Shown: positions 1 through 12,700, numbered from the stretch's first letter. The stretch is 64,000 nucleotides of DNA from Eutypella sp. D-1 (GCA_023313575.1 JAJTTP010000015.1:186001-250000); one strand, 5' to 3'. Numbers and translations are program-made. The notes: generated from the sequence alone by a model not told the origin.

Positions 1-1350
1 ACTAACTTTTCACGGCCGTTTAGCTCGAAACCAAGGGCTGAGGAGAGTGCCCAGTACCCCTCCGCCAGCACAAGCCGGTTAGCAAGGAACAGTACGGAGA
101 ACATCAATACGAACTTCGTTCAGGGGGACCGGTCCGGAGACTGGCTCTTCACCGCTGGCAGTCCCGTCAACAACGAACCAAGTGCATCCCCTATGCAGTC
201 GTCACCGTCTGCGGCTCGTTCCATACGTCGTCCCACCACCAGAATTAGGCCGGTAACCACCAACAGCGTGCCCACGCAGCAATCCATGCCGAAAGATACC
301 GGCACTCAGCCTTTTTCAGCCGGGGAATGGAGTGAAAAGATAGGTTCAGAGCACTTCGTTCCTCCGCCCTCGACCAGCTCCTCTAGCTCACCCACTCGTC
401 GACCCAATTCCAAGAAGACTAAACCTTCCAATAACAAGGCGACTTCTAGCACGGCTGCTACGGTTGACAGCGACGAGAATGACAGCTGCCAGGAGATTCC
501 GCGGTCTCAATATAATGCCCCTCCAGTCAACACAGATAGCCCCAACGCCATGGACATCGATAGCCCTCCTCATGTGGCCAGTGACAATACCCCAAAAGAG
601 GCTCAAGCCCATCAGACATCTCAGTCTAATGGTGCTCGCAACATTCATGTCGAGCCAACTCGACCTGATTGGAGGGCTGGTAATGTTGACCCTGTCGCCC
701 CAAAGACTGGCTCCTCTATGCCGGGAACCAACCACAACATGCCTGCCGAGACCCCTGGTGCCACCACTTGGACCACAACGTCTGCACATGTAAACCATTT
801 CGCTCCACACAATGGTGGATCAGAAGACATCGACGATCTGCGGGTCAATTTTGATGACTTCAAGAAAACGGAGCCATTCAAGGATCCGGCCCCCACAGGC
901 CTCGGTTCTTTTACTGACATGAAAACAACCCTGCCATTTGAGAGTCGGCCTGCAGAACGTCTTCCCACTGATATGAGCACGCCCTTTGCACCTCTCGGCT
1001 TTCCCATTCCGCCCGTGGCACCGAGACTACCCAATGCGGCCACGAGGTCTGCCCGGCCCAGCGCTTCTGACTATCGCAAATACACAGAGGACTTCACCAC
1101 CTACATGGAAAAATGGGAGATCTTCTTTGCCAAGGTAACGGCGCATTTGACCGCCCGCCAAAGCAACTCCAGCCGGCGGCGTCAGGAGCATGGCCCGGGT
1201 TGGCTCAACGCCCGTGATGGTCCCACGCATGAAGAATACATGGCCGAGGTCAATATGGACCAGGACATTTTGAGAAAGTTCGCCGACGCTCACATGACCC
1301 ATCTCGCGCGCGTGCGTGAATTCGGAGAGTTGAAGGAGAGGATGAAGTAG
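1..1350 (+). CDS. Conserved fungal protein, 3' part (5' end outside window)
   Basis: Frame 1 is open from the first base of the window to a TAG at 1348-1350, giving 449 visible residues, so the true start lies upstream of the window. An ATG at 193 lies inside this frame, but the 64 codons before it look equally coding, so I do not use it as the start. Most of the protein is Ser/Thr/Pro/Asn-rich and looks disordered. The last 90 residues are different: charged, aromatic and probably helical, starting at a DYRKYTEDF segment near codon 356 and ending KERMK. That tail is the likely conserved part. I do not recognise the family and assign no function. No intron is visible in the part seen. Confidence 0.8.
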   Translation, partial: TNFSRPFSSKPRAEESAQYPSASTSRLARNSTENINTNFVQGDRSGDWLFTAGSPVNNEPSASPMQSSPSAARSIRRPTTRIRPVTTNSVPTQQSMPKDTGTQPFSAGEWSEKIGSEHFVPPPSTSSSSSPTRRPNSKKTKPSNNKATSSTAATVDSDENDSCQEIPRSQYNAPPVNTDSPNAMDIDSPPHVASDNTPKEAQAHQTSQSNGARNIHVEPTRPDWRAGNVDPVAPKTGSSMPGTNHNMPAETPGATTWTTTSAHVNHFAPHNGGSEDIDDLRVNFDDFKKTEPFKDPAPTGLGSFTDMKTTLPFESRPAERLPTDMSTPFAPLGFPIPPVAPRLPNAATRSARPSASDYRKYTEDFTTYMEKWEIFFAKVTAHLTARQSNSSRRRQEHGPGWLNARDGPTHEEYMAEVNMDQDILRKFADAHMTHLARVREFGELKERMK

Positions 1351-2283
1351 GAATTCCCGCCTCACGTACGCTCCTTCGCTGCGCGCGACCACCTGGCCGA
1401 GCTCGCCTCCACTGGATTTTGAGTCACTCTCCGATCACTCGGCACTGTCACTGATTGGATGCCTCGCGGAATTCAGTATACCTGAATCTGCTACTCCCAA
1501 TCTGTCACGTTTTAGACGCCATGCGCATCATTGATGTGCACACCATCGTCGATATAAACACCACCATCCCCTTGCATATGGCATTTGGATAGGACGGACC
1601 GACAGAGCAACATAACGAAGAACAACGGATTGCTTCATATGGATGAAGGGTAATATACGTCCATGCTTTCCTACTCGGAGAAAATGTCGGCCAGGTTGTC
1701 CACTTCTGAAATGAAGTGTATGAAGTGACTAACATGGGAAATCTTGCCTTTTATTCTGCTAACCTCCTGTCGATTTTATCTGTACAATGCGCATTGATCT
1801 CATTCCCACACCATATACCAAAGAGGCTGCGGAGACACCTGGAACGGCTACGGCCATGGAAACATGCCTTTTGATAATACTCCAATGTTCTACGACACAA
1901 CTCTCAGCTATGATACCCCCTCCTTAACATACTTCCAGTTGAAGGATACCCCCCCCCCCCAACATTACGATACCTCGGTTTCTGTTTCTGCCCCTTTTCC
2001 TCGCCTTTGCGATTTATCGTTAATATCGTGTTTGGCCCCTCTGGCCCGTTCTTCTCAATCGACGCCCATTTCACCGGCAAGGATTGACCCACTTCTCCCG
2101 TCCTCTTCCTACCCTACCAATCATCGCCGTTCAAGGAAACCTGATTTTTTTTTTTTCGATTGGTTAGAATAAGAGGAAAGAGGAAACCAGTCGCATCCAA
2201 AACACAGTTGTCATGCACCCGCTCCAATAGTAGAGTACGCTTGTGGTTTATACTACACACACAACAGACGCACCAAATGGGTA

Positions 2284-2310
2284 AGAGAGAGAGAGAGTGT
2301 GTGTGTGTGT
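2284..2310. repeat. (GA)n(GT)n dinucleotide microsatellite
   Basis: A run of GA dinucleotides passes directly into a run of GT dinucleotides. It lies in intergenic sequence and no function is inferred. Confidence 0.9.
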
Positions 2311-2708
2311 TCTCCGAAGACATACGTGCCGATCTAAATTCGCACCGCGCAATGGATCGCCCGTGGGGTGTATGGCGGCCTATACTAGGGGGTCTGTGGA
2401 TAAGGCGGTCGGTCGGTTGGGCCGTCGATCGTGCGCCAGAGAAAATCGCATGCGCACATGAACGAAAATACGGTAAAATGCGCTTTTTTTTCTTCTTCTT
2501 TTAAAAGGAATGGGCTACGGGAGCGCCGAATTACAAAGGCGGAGAAAGTAGAAGAGGAAAAGGCCGTCCTATTTCATGGCCACGTCCTCATTCTATTTAT
2601 CAACCAGAAGAAAGAAAGCCGGCCGCGACGCCGGATATAGGCCATTTCCATCACCATACCATGGACAGGCAGGCAGGGAGGCGGTGGTGGCGCCGGAATA
2701 ATGGAGTG

Positions 2709-2785
2709 GAAAGGGAAGGGAAGGGGAAGGGGAAGGGGAAGGGGAAGGGGAAGGGGAAGGGGAAGGGGAAGGGGAAGGGAAGGGA
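2709..2785. repeat. (GGGGAA)n purine tract
   Basis: About 77 bases consist only of G and A, built mostly from GGGGAA hexamers with GGGAA at both edges. The regularly spaced runs of four G could form a G-quadruplex on the plus strand; that is inference. It is intergenic, about 2.3 kb from the collagen-like gene. Confidence 0.9.
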
Positions 2786-5094
2786 TATGGGGGAAGGAAT
2801 CAGGCTGGTTTCGCCCTGTTTGTGACCTCTATAACCACCCGTCCTAAACCCTCACCCCTTTAGCTACTCTAGGTAGTAGAAGAAGAAATCGTTGTTTTTT
2901 CTAATTGCATGTGTCTGTGTTTTCTTTTCTCCCCTTGACTTTAGTTGATGTTTATCGGAGTTAAAATTCGATGAGAGGGCTTCTGGAACATGCATGCATG
3001 CATAGCCTGTGCGACGTGCGCCTATGTGAACAGTCTCAAATCTACTTACGTATCTACCTAGGTAGGTATTGAACTACATAGGTTTTGTAACCCTATATGT
3101 CACTGAAAAGGTACCTATTAAAAAATTCAGGGGGGATGAAGATAGGTTTTTTTGGGGGAGGGGGTGGTTACAAACTTTGGACGATGTCTCGCTTGTCCTG
3201 TCGCAGCAGTGGTGGTGGGGCCCGTGTTGTATTTCTCGGTAGAAGCCGAGAGGCAGGGGCTAACCTACCCAACCAACCCCGAGTCGATCAGCTCCACAAA
3301 GATTAAAGGGGGTGTCCATGATGACTAAGCTGAATAGGGGTAAAATGGGTTTGGTTGTAATATAAAGCTTTTCTTTTTTTCTTTTTCTTTTCTTTTTAGG
3401 GAAGAAGAAAATATTATGATACAATTCAGATGAGTGTGTCTTCCGTCTCTGGCAATCACCTACTGGTAAGCGCTTACATGGTCCGCGGTGAGCTTATTTG
3501 ATGATAACTTATGCATTTCTTTTCCCTTGTATGCGAAGGAGTTGCGTAGGGGTATCTGACCTCATTTGGTTCGTGTGCTAACGTTTTTAAACGTGTAAAA
3601 TTGGGTTGGAGCTCTCCTGTTTGAAATAGGACTGCTTATGCATCTAATACAATTATACTAAAGTGGTTCAGTTTCAGTGATGAAATAAGGATTGGAGCTG
3701 GGAGGATCGTGTTGGTGCTGCTGCGGCTCGGGCGATACGAGCAGCCTGGAATAATCATCGGCAGGCAGATACGTTTGTTAACAAGTAGATGAGAAATTCA
3801 TGCCATATAGTTTGAATCTTATGCACGTATTGTCTGTGTCGGGAACTGTAGTACCCGGCCAGGTAGTCGTGGATATGTAGATAAGGTAGGTGGTTGTGAA
3901 GGAAGGTACGCAGGTAAGGGGACAGGTGTGCACATTATCGAATATTAGAGATTGCGATTCAGTATATAGCTTCAGATGTGTCCTCAATAAGTAGCTACTG
4001 AGGTAGAAGCTTGCTACTTGCCGCAGGCAACTTGCAATGGTGGGATAGCAAGGCCCGGCTGTAGATTGAGGGGTAGCTTCGCGACAATATGATCGAGGAT
4101 GCCATCAAGTTGGCCCTTGCTACACCTGCCAGCAACTTGTACCTAGGTATAGGAGCTGCCCGGGGACACCGGGGGAGCTCCGGGTAAACGGCGGGGTATC
4201 GAGGTATCGGGGGTGCAGGTGCCATAAGTCAAAAAAAGGGCGGAATTTCTCGACCGTGGTTAACTTAGCTCAATGGAGCCAACCTCTCCAAGCCCGCCCC
4301 TCCCCTGCTTTAGCTGCAGATAAAATGCGAGGAGGAGGCTTCTGGGTTGTAAAAACAAGTGTCCCGTTCCAGCACACTGTCACGCGGTGGGAAGACGCTG
4401 GGCCAGAAATGGTTTACGGGGGGCGCAGTGGCCTGATACGGTTCAACAAATCAGGGCTGGGCCAAGAGGACCGCACACTATGGGCACCGGGGGTTCGATT
4501 CTTTTTCGTGCAGGATCTCTTTTTTTGCATTTCTTTTTCTACTTTTCTTTTACCTCGGCTCTAACACCATTCCCTGTCTGTTGTAGGGAACATGTATTTT
4601 TTTCATCGACGAACACTTATCGGATCTCTTTATGTCCTCCATAGGCCTTAAACATTGATATAATGCCTATTGTGTTATGGCCGACATTGCAAGCCCTCTT
4701 TACCTTACCACCTGCTATCTCGAATAGTCACGACCCTCGACACTATAAGCAAGCTCCTCGTGCCCCGCATGTACTCATTGTGACTTCTCAACTAGAATAA
4801 TTTTTAAACCCCTGGAATTAATAATCCCAGTGCTTTGATAGTATTATCACTGCTTATGCCCGTAATGCGATCTACCTCATAGGAGGGTTGGTTAGTTGTG
4901 TAATCGTGACGAGTAGTAGCCTAAGGTATATTATAATAACATGAAACCAGATCTTCTTTCGGAGCAGCTACGGGGAAAAGTTCAAGCGCATTAAAAGGAC
5001 AAGAAAGATGGAGACCTTGATCTCTTCTCTCCCACCTAAATGTAAACTTCCTTATCCCTCCCAGCTCGAGTTCGCTAGAAATGACCGATTCTCT

Positions 5095-6679
5095 CTAGCA
5101 GCTCTCGCTGGGCTCGTAATAGTCGTACGTCCCAGTAACGAAGTCTGCAGGGTGATAGCCGCCAGTATACCCAGGGTCTCCACGAGGTCCCCGATCGCCT
5201 CGAGGCCCTCTGGTACCTTCGTCGCCACGCGGGCCACGCGGGCCAGGATAGCCTGGATAGCCGCGGCGGCTAAGCAATAGTCAGTTAGTATATTGACATC
5301 ACGAATTTACTCCAGGAGACAGGAACTGCCTAAAAGTTAACGTACCCGCGGGGCCCACGTTTACCAGCAACAGCCTCACCGGGCGGTCCACGTTCTCCGG
5401 GAAAGCCACGTTCTCCGGCAGGACCGCGTTCGCCAGCAGGGCCGCGCTGACCACGTCTCCTGTAGGAAACGGATTGGTCAGTGGATGTTATGAGCGCGGG
5501 CTGAGATCCGTCGTGAATGTCGTGTCAGCCACTTACCCGGGTATGCCCGGAGGCCCCGGCTCGCCATCCCTCCCGTCAATACCATCCCTTCCGCTAACGC
5601 CGTCTTTTCCGTCAGCTCCGTCTCTCCCATTAGCCCCGTCCTTCCCGTCGGCTCCGTCCTTGCCTTTCTGTCCATCCGCACCATTACGACCATCTCTGCC
5701 TGGAGGTCCCGGGGTTCTATAAGGCTCAATAATTAGCCAATAGACGATACCATAGCCAAGAACGAGATATACTGGCTGACTGGGCCGAACACATACCCCT
5801 GAGTGCCAAGTGGACCAGGCTGCCCTGTGTTACAACTATCAGTATCGATCAGAAATTATCAAATGACACCCTAAGTTATATATGGTTCGTCTCTCTTGGA
5901 GTTCGGTGAATAAGAAGCCTATTGCCAAACACTCACCTGGTTCCCCTGCCGCCCCAGCTGGTCCAGCAAGGCCTACCTCCCCTGGCGCTCCCTGGGCTTC
6001 ATTCTCGTACGTCAGCACCTCGAATACCTTTGGCGCACCCGCCCGGGTCTCAATTTCGGTGGATGGACGTCTTACAGCCAGGTGGCCCCGGTAAGCCTTG
6101 TTCACCTTGAATCCCCTGTAGCCCCGCTGGCCCGACTGGGCCCCTCGATCCTTCGGGCCCTTGGGGTCCTTGGGGTCCTTCTCGTCCCTCTCGTCCCTCT
6201 CGTCCCGGTGGCCCAATAACTCCAATACCCTCCACAAACAATCGTATCAGCAAGGAACGCGCTCCGGTAAGTTATCATGAAATCAGTTAATAACTTACCG
6301 GGGGCCCCTGAGGACCGGTGAATCCTCTGTGCCCACGGGGCCCCCGACGCGGCGTATATCCATAGCAGCAGGGTACACATAAGGGAGTCCCGAAGCCCTC
6401 GTCGGAGCTGGAGTCGTACGCCTTCCTTCCCCTCCTCCCATGTCGGTTACACGCAAAGCATAGCGCAAATGCCACGCAGGCGAGACCCAACATAAGCCCT
6501 ATTATTACGACCGCGGCTTGCGAGACGCCTCCATCGCTCGGGTTAGCTCTCGCGACTGCTGTATTTCGCTCTACCTCGCGGAACACTTTATTAACAACAG
6601 TAAGCCCAGGATCAGTGGCATGATCAATGCTGTTTCTAAACGTGCTCACAGCCGCACCTATCGTGGTTGGCCACGCCAT
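5095..6679 (-). CDS. Membrane-anchored collagen-like protein (Gly-X-Y repeats), seven exons
   Basis: Exons read on the minus strand are 6679-6299, 6229-6076, 5996-5937, 5824-5797, 5716-5537, 5459-5346 and 5269-5095. The six introns are 69, 79, 112, 80, 77 and 76 nt with GT..AG ends. The product is 363 residues. A second in-frame ATG at 6766 would add 29 residues, but 6679 has the better context (G at -3, G at +4). Residues 1-70 are non-repetitive. One hydrophobic segment ([20 protein letters not shown], about residues 74-93) is followed by a basic stretch and a CVPCC cysteine cluster. From about residue 114 there are about 75 Gly-X-Y triplets, broken only by an I-G dipeptide at the exon 1/2 junction and a V-A dipeptide in exon 6. 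The repeats end in a Tyr-rich tail, ESC-stop. The splice model is strongly supported because every junction but the first keeps the triplet phase exactly. Function is unknown; fungal collagen-like proteins such as Metarhizium MCL1 are surface proteins, which is only an analogy. Confidence 0.9.
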
Positions 6680-6766
6680 TGCGATGGTCAGTAGACTTGG
6701 ATTCTCTGCTGCGGAACTACTGAGAGGGAAAAGGCGTGCGCTGAGACGCGACTTTTCATGACACAT

Positions 6767-9700
6767 GAGATGTTTATCGTCAATGGCATCTAGTACGGAC
6801 TGGAAATTTTTGGCGATGTATTCAGTAGGGAGCTATGTTCATATGGATACGAATATTGCTATACAGGAAGCCAGCGTAATCCTTTGATGGAGGGTTTATT
6901 TTCAGCCATGTCTCCTATCTATCTCCGAGCCGGGTTGGGGGATGGTCATTTTACACATATCACCCGCAGTGTTGCGATGTCGCTACCCGCCCACGGCTGC
7001 CAGAGGCATCGAAGTAATACCATGTCGGCACACCAACAATCAAGAATAGATGCCGGTAGTTTCCGTCCGCTCCGACGCATCGGATCCCTACGTGACTACC
7101 TGGTGCACACGGATATCTGAATAAATAAGAAGCGCAGTCCCAATCAATCGTAACTCCTGTAATCCCTACAACTCCCCTCATTTCTCACAATCGCTTTGTC
7201 TGTCGGCCGACGGAACGGAAACGGGATCGTAAGAGAGGGCTGCCATCTGACGAGGGGCCACCGAAGTGTGTGGTGTTCCAGTCGGCGGGATTCCGAAGCA
7301 GGGGGGTTACACTAGTGGGCCTCCGGCCTCCGGCAGTGATGGGGAACAAAGTCAAATTTATCTTCGATAGTCACGGCGAAGTTGAACGGCACTCTCCTCT
7401 TACGTACGTAGTAAAAATAACGAACATAATACCCAGAGGCCCTTTGCATCGTTTGCTATTCACCGCATTGTGAGTGGGCGCCAGCTGACACGGCACTAAC
7501 CCCTGACCCCTGTATTTATCAACCAATTCCCGATCTATCTCGGCCGTCCCTGGCGATGCCGTTGAGGATGTACAGTGGTTTCCTTGAATGGGATAACTGT
7601 CGCTGTCGCCTCGATCGGCACGGCTGGCCACTGCACATGATCCTAGGCCAAGCAAACGTAAAGCCGGGACAGAGAAATGATCGATGCGCGAGTACCTCTG
7701 CAGTCTATTCGACGAATCGATACATTCAATAAGGCCGAGGAGACATACTAAGTCTTGTTAGAGCACTTCTTGACTTTGGTAAGGAAGAAACTCTATTGGA
7801 AATTTGATACGCTCAATATCGTATACATAATGATTGATTGATGAATGTATTCGCTGTACAGTGCGTGACCTAACGCATTGGATATCAAACCCAAAGGTAC
7901 TGGTTTTATCATTCTTATATCATCTTCATCTAGTCAAGATTCGTTTAATGGACCAGGTGATCACACACCTATCGGGTCTCTATAAACGATTCATCACAAC
8001 GGTTATGATGACCCTTTACGACCACCAGGTTGAAGAATACTGGTACAACTACGTTGGACCCTACTGTGTAGAGCAACTTATCACTTTGCTTCAGTGATGG
8101 CTGCTCGTATCTTTGCAAGGCGTATTCGTGGATAAGATTCACGCGGTTGTATAATTAATATGAAGGGGGTTGAGAAATATGACTCGTAATAGCAAAACCA
8201 AGCGCATATGACTAAGGGGCTCACTCCTTAGAATAGGGGAAATAGGGGTTAAAGCGACCCACTTCTAGTCAATTGAACACTTCTGTGAACCGTACTGGCT
8301 TGGGAAGAGTTGTTGCCTGATTTGAATCCAGGAAGTACTCATTATATCATCGCCACTCTATGCTGAGGACACCCCATGCCATCAAGGGATACTTACGAAG
8401 GGGGTGGGAAATAGACATTAGAGCTCTAATTCCATTTCAACTCCGTTTGAGTTTACCCTAGGATGATCTCTTATTACACCATGCCGTGTCTTCAAGTAGA
8501 TCTACGCCTAAGAGATGATTTGTACTCAATTGCTACTCGCGACTCTCATACTAGGAATCGTTGAAAGCTCTGCGCCCTATTAGAAGCCGCATTGCGCGTT
8601 TTGCCTTGTGCTTTACACTGCCACACTATACGACTCGCCTACCGACGGTTATCGTGGCGATTATCTACATCATTGCCATCTGATTAACACCGCGTAGACC
8701 GTCCTTCTTTCAGAATGACGCCCTTGGAAGATGTAAGGGGATGCTGACAGGTACAACTTCGTTGGACTGATTAGCAATTGATAATCGACGTCATCGGAAA
8801 CATTAACGGACGTTATTCGTGAATATAATAGCAACATACCACCTACTCATAGATGATACGAGGAGTCATATCAAAGGCTGCGTAATCTCATCAGCCATCT
8901 CACGGGGCTTAAAGTTTGAGGCTCGCCATTAGGGAAGCGTGGCTCATATCATGAATGAAGTTTCAGAGCGCGTAAGTGAGTACATGAAAGCCTCACTTTG
9001 CGCTTTAGTTTACCTCCGGGGACAAGTAAGGGAAGCAGTGACGTCGTGGGATATAGCGAACGCATGCTCTTATAGTACTCCTCCTCACCGCCACAAAAGC
9101 TTTTTCGTGCATTTAGTCGCAACGCCAGGACTTGTGCAACGTAGACAATGCGACACTAAAAAAAAAAGATGAAACAAACAGAGAGCTGACGTGATTTCAC
9201 TATGCTGACGAAGCCTCTGGGGGAGTCCTGAACCAAAGATGGGTACCGTCCGAAAAGCTACCGACAATGGCGAGCTACTCTTATACCTACATACCTATGT
9301 GACATGCATATTCATCTAGAAGCACCGGCCAGCCGATCTCAGCTCTTCGGTGCTGGGAAGAAAGACCCATAAGTCTTAAGTTTCAGGTCTACTCGGACCA
9401 ATCCGATTGCGAACCGCAAAGAACACGAGCCACGTGTATCGGGGGGGGAGCTATTAGGGAGTGGGAACCTGGCGCCGTCGTCACTTTACCATGGCTGTGC
9501 ACGGGCAACCTAAGGGTCCAACATTGCGCGTGTATTACATAACCAGCATCCATACATACCTACATGGCGCACGTCTCTGACCCCCCCAATTCTCCCCGTG
9601 GCGAAATCTAATCCGCGAAGGAAGGGGGGTCAAAAAATGGCTCCCGAGACACCGTCGTCATGGAGCAGGCGGATGCCAGACCTGTGCGACCCGAGTGGGC

Positions 9701-12700
9701 GGTTCGTGTGGGTGGAGAAGGGGGGAGGGAGGGAGGGAGGAGCCGCAGGAGTTATGCGTGAGCACGAGGCGACCGGTGGGAAATTATACCCGTCTAGTGA
9801 CAGAAAAGTGCAGCCGACAAAGGCGATGTTCGAAACATCTGGCTCGAAACGAGGGGAACGAAAGGGTCCCGGGGACCCGCTCCGCTGCCTCCCCACGGGA
9901 GGAAAGATGTCATGTCGTATGGATGGTAAGAATAGAGATTTAGCAGGGGGGGGGGGGCGTGTGCAGAGCTCGCTCTCTCGCTCGGCCAGAGAAGTGGAGT
10001 GGGTAAGGCTTTCCGGGAAGCGGTGAGCGAGCCCAAGGCGGGAAAGACATCATATCATCATCGGGCCTCCGCCCACCTGCAGCACCAGGTCTGCAGGTGA
10101 AATAACCTGGGCAGAAAGGGCCAAAAAAAAAGCCAAAGAAAACCCTACGCAGTGGTGCGATACGATGTCACCATGCCTGGTTCTTTTAGCTGGTGACCTA
10201 TATGTTTGGTGGGAGTGCATCTAGGTAATTTCAGGGTCACCGAGGCATACCCACCCCGTCTCCGTCATCCCACTTTCACCTACGCACCTTGCTGCCTTAC
10301 CTACATGCATAGGCCGTTAGACCTGGCTGCCTGGGTTTCTGCATTTCTCGGGCGAAGCTGCGACTGCGGCACCGCAATTGCGACTGCGACAAGAGAGCCT
10401 AGAAGTTCCCACCCACTGGCTGGAGGAGGCTCTGGCGATCGGGAGCGATCCGCCGCGGCGCATCGATCCCCGCTGTTTTTGTCTTGTTCCATCTACTCAT
10501 CCACACCCCCCCCCCCCCCCTTTTCCCACTCTTCCGGAACACTTCTATAGCGGAGTATATATGTATTTTGCCATCTGCCATGTTTGCCATCTCATCGTGT
10601 CGCATCACATCTCACATCTTATCTCGGGCTCCGCGCAGCGTGACATGACGTCAAGACAGAGGGGAAAGAGTTCCCCGGATTCCACGTCGCTCTTCTCTTG
10701 TTGTCTTGCTTGTTGTGGTGCGTCTTAATTGTCGTCGTTTGCCCGTGTTTAGATAGTCGTGGTAGCTGGTCTATATTAACTCATAGCGGATGCGAATAGT
10801 ATGATGATCTCGAAGGAGGAAGTGGCCTAATAGGCATACCGGTATTAGCTTGATGCGCGCGTGGGTTCGCAGTTGAACTCCCTTGATTAGTATACCTCAA
10901 ATATCACGTAGAAAGGGTAGAGAAGGTCCCTGAGACAAAGGAGAACACCCACCTCCGAACGGGGCCCGTCTTTCCCCCCGGATTGGCCAGCTGCGGGTTG
11001 AAACGGACACCGGGGCGCCGATCGGGCCCCGGTGTTCGTCCCGGCGGTGACGAGTTGGTAGAGAGAGGGGCGGAGGGGGGGTGTTTCCCCCCGGGAATGT
11101 TCTGGCCACGGACGGGTCCATTGGCCATCTGGGTCTTCTCCAGACGAGATGTCGATCGGATCACCGAACCCCCGATGTTTTTGATAGCTATCCTTTTCCC
11201 TATCTCGGTCGGCTAATCGGTCTAGAAGGGAAATGGAAGGGGATGATGATGGATGGACTGGCAGACAGATATACGGATAGTAGGCAGTTGCCCCCGCGAT
11301 CACGACCCCAGTTCGTTCTGACTATGCGCACACCCACTATAGTAGGCAGCAGTAGCAATGAGTCGTCGGGATGATTCAGGGTCTCTGCCATGTTCGGTGG
11401 ATGGGTATAGACTCTCTTCCACTTTCTTATCACGGGTTATATACCATAATAGAGAAGCGAGGTGGCGAACAATCTAGAATAGTCGTTATGCCATATTAAG
11501 AGTCACGGGATGACTAACTACTTAGATAATGCGACGCCATGTCAGTATAGGCGCATAGAAAGGGGACCGCCCCCACCTCGGTCGGCCAGTCGTAAAGACG
11601 TGAGAGACGGGGTCGTTTGTGCCGACCTGCTTATAATAGTGGATATCACGAAATTCGAAATACGCCAAGTAGTTAATCACGGAGTGAAGCAATTGGAAGC
11701 CGAAGATGCAACATAATCAATGTCCATGTTTGAATTTTTCTTTCCTTCGCTCAAGCCCATAGCGGGCTTGGCCATGCGAGCGACCATGTGGGCCCCCAAC
11801 CAGCACGTCTGATGACGCCCCAGTCAAGGATGCCCATCATGTGTGAGCGAATGTAGCTTTGCTGCTGCTAGATCTTGATGCAACAGGAGATGTAGACTTG
11901 ACCCCGAAAAAAAACAATTGAAGTTATACAAAGAAATCCAAGATTCTGAGTGTTCCATACACCTGGCTTGCCTTCCTCGGCCTCTTAAAACATAATAATA
12001 ATACCTGTAGATATCCCTCATTGCTTTCATATGCCCGTTCATACCTGAACCTATGTACAATCCGTCCCGAAGATGTTTGTAGTCAATAACGCCAGGAAAA
12101 AAAAGAAAAGAAAAATCCAGTAGTCAAGTCGTGATATCAGCCCGCCATGCGTAAAAATGGAACTCCTCATGACGATGCAGTAAATAGTAGTTGAACACAT
12201 AAATCAAACCCGCTTTTTTGTTCGCATGCGCGCTTTCATATAAATCCACCCCGTTTGCTAGCGATAGAAACCATGCCGCGAAAAATGAATGATATCAGAG
12301 TGAAGAGAGAGAGTAAAATAGAACAAAGAAAAAATGTAGTAAAGGATGGAGTAAATACAGAGGGAGGAAGTAGTAGTTGTGTGGTATCGGCTAATCAAAA
12401 ACTCCGAACTCGTAATTCATAATGCCGTGATGCGATAGCGTAGAAGGACATAAAACAGAAAAGAAAAATCAAGGCGATAGCCGGACAAGCCCGCAATCGT
12501 AGATGGATGCGAGGCTAGAGGAAGGTATGATGGATTTCCGATGGTGCGCTATTCGGATGGAGTCGACGACAAAGAGGATATTTCGCTGCTGATGGAAAAT
12601 GATGACTCGTAGAGAAGGTGGTTGTAATGTGATTTGATGACCGCGTGCGTGTTATAAGGAAAAAGAAGCAATAACCATTCCCTCACTGGTTCGAGGGGTG

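Larger units (their letters stand above)
1351..5094. other. Intergenic stretch, 3.7 kb, no supported gene
   Basis: Only short open frames without convincing codon use are present. The stretch holds homopolymer runs (C11 near 1951, T-rich near 2145 and 2484), a GA/GT microsatellite, a long GGGGAA tract, an ATGCATGC palindrome near 2992 and a palindromic CTACCTAGGTAGG word near 3054. Nothing resembling a tRNA or 5S gene was found. Confidence 0.7.

Noticed and set aside
4420..4510. A box-B-like GGTTCGATTC near 4495 with a weak A-box-like word upstream, suggesting a tRNA.
   Set aside because: The acceptor arms do not pair and the T-stem would be almost all G-T wobble, so no cloverleaf forms.
7834..8097. 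An 87-codon open frame with aromatic and hydrophobic residues.
   Set aside because: AT-rich, isolated and without motifs; probably chance.
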